Below are positions 36,121 through 36,505 of a stretch of 36,505 nucleotides of DNA, in pieces. Source of the DNA: a virus; IMG/VR virus record IMGVR_UViG_3300005253_000386, positions 1 to 36,505 of that record; one strand, given 5' to 3'. Under the pieces are notes generated by a model that saw only the letters and a program-made list of their open reading frames with translations, did no database searches and was not told the DNA's origin. Each line of letters opens with the position of its first letter. The stretch's first letter is position 1. The position numbers and the translations under genes were made by a program.

Positions 36121-36505
36121 TATCTCCTCGGTCCAAGATCTTCAAAGGCTGATGGTTGGCCTGCTCGCACTGGTCTTCCTGGTCTATCTATAATCCCGGC
36201 CGTGGATGTCCTTGGTGGTTGAGCTGCTGGCGCTGCTGCCGCTGCTGGCGTTCCCGGTATGGTGATCGGTATGTTCAACCCTTCCGCAGCTGTCGTGGTA
36301 AAGAATCCAAGCGTTTTCTGCCACAAGGATCTGTCATCTCGGATCATGTCAGTCAAACCGAGGAGATACGTTTCTACTCTCGGTCCACCAAAGTTGTTAA
36401 AGAACGCAATGTCTTGTCTACTTGCCGACCATTCCTTGACTTGCTCCGCAGCCTTCGTTGGACTGAGTTGACCGAGCATGAAATTGATCACCGAGACCGC
36501 TGGCA
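36120..36505 (-). CDS. Virion protein, 5' part missing
   Basis: The frame is open to the window end. Visible residues are AVSVINFMLGQLSPTKAAEQ, VKEWSASRQDIAFFNNFGGP and a Pro/Ala-rich tail (IPGTPAAAAAPAAQPPR). An internal GTG at 36491 could be read as a start, but the frame continues upstream and no ribosome binding site is visible. It is probably the C-terminal part of a longer internal virion protein, plausibly the one starting at 563 if the map is circular. The stop overlaps the next ATG (TAATG). Confidence 0.5.
   Translation of the reverse strand, partial: PAVSVINFMLGQLSPTKAAEQVKEWSASRQDIAFFNNFGGPRVETYLLGLTDMIRDDRSLWQKTLGFFTTTAAEGLNIPITIPGTPAAAAAPAAQPPRTSTAGIIDRPGRPVRAGQPSAFEDLGPRR

Overview
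The window reads as most or all of the genome of a tailed double-stranded DNA phage. It has a complete packaging and capsid module (small and large terminase, portal, scaffold-like protein, HK97-type capsid protein), short-tail-type adaptors, several alanine/glutamine-rich internal virion proteins and a lysis cassette. I see no tape measure, major tail tube or sheath protein, so the virion is most likely a podovirus. There is no integrase, no recognisable repressor, and no rRNA or tRNA. The host is not identifiable from the sequence. Most genes are tightly packed and joined by ATGA, GTGA, TTGA or TAATG overlaps.

Layout. (a) About 16.8 kb down to 1, leftward: a run of small accessory genes, then terminase, portal, scaffold, capsid, adaptor, propeller-like tail protein, two paralogous fibre-like proteins and three internal virion proteins, the last cut by the window start. 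(b) 36505 down to 29111, leftward: a virion gene cut by the window end, a ParB-like/polyvalent protein that appears split into two ORFs, two surface-type virion proteins, holin-like membrane proteins and a GH108 endolysin. Regions (a) and (b) look like one late block on a circular or circularly permuted map. (c) 28.85 kb down to 20.73 kb, leftward: an early operon behind a strong sigma70-type promoter. It encodes zinc-ribbon proteins, a coiled-coil protein, a Rad52-like annealing protein, a Cas4/RecB-like nuclease, SSB, two HNH endonucleases, a DUF3307 membrane protein, a beta-class DNA methyltransferase and a Holliday-junction-resolvase-like nuclease. (d) 17.6 to 20.8 kb, rightward: twelve small genes, most of unknown function, several joined by a repeated junction sequence.

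The most interesting stretch is the roughly 730-base control region between the leftward late genes and the rightward island (16.87 to 17.6 kb). It holds a near-perfect bacterial parS site (16878-16893). Thirty-six bases away is an arrangement that copies a bacterial basal origin unwinding element: two tandem DnaA-box-like 9-mers, a GC dinucleotide and four perfect DnaA-trio repeats, with another box close by. Further right is a cluster of TGTCAG/CTGACA hexamers. The window encodes no recognisable initiator, helicase, loader, primase or polymerase, yet it does encode SSB, annealing protein, exonuclease and resolvase. My leading hypothesis is that this phage carries an oriC-parS mimic, recruits host DnaA for initiation, and may use host ParB for segregation, silencing or positioning. 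The site matches are seen directly; their function is inference.
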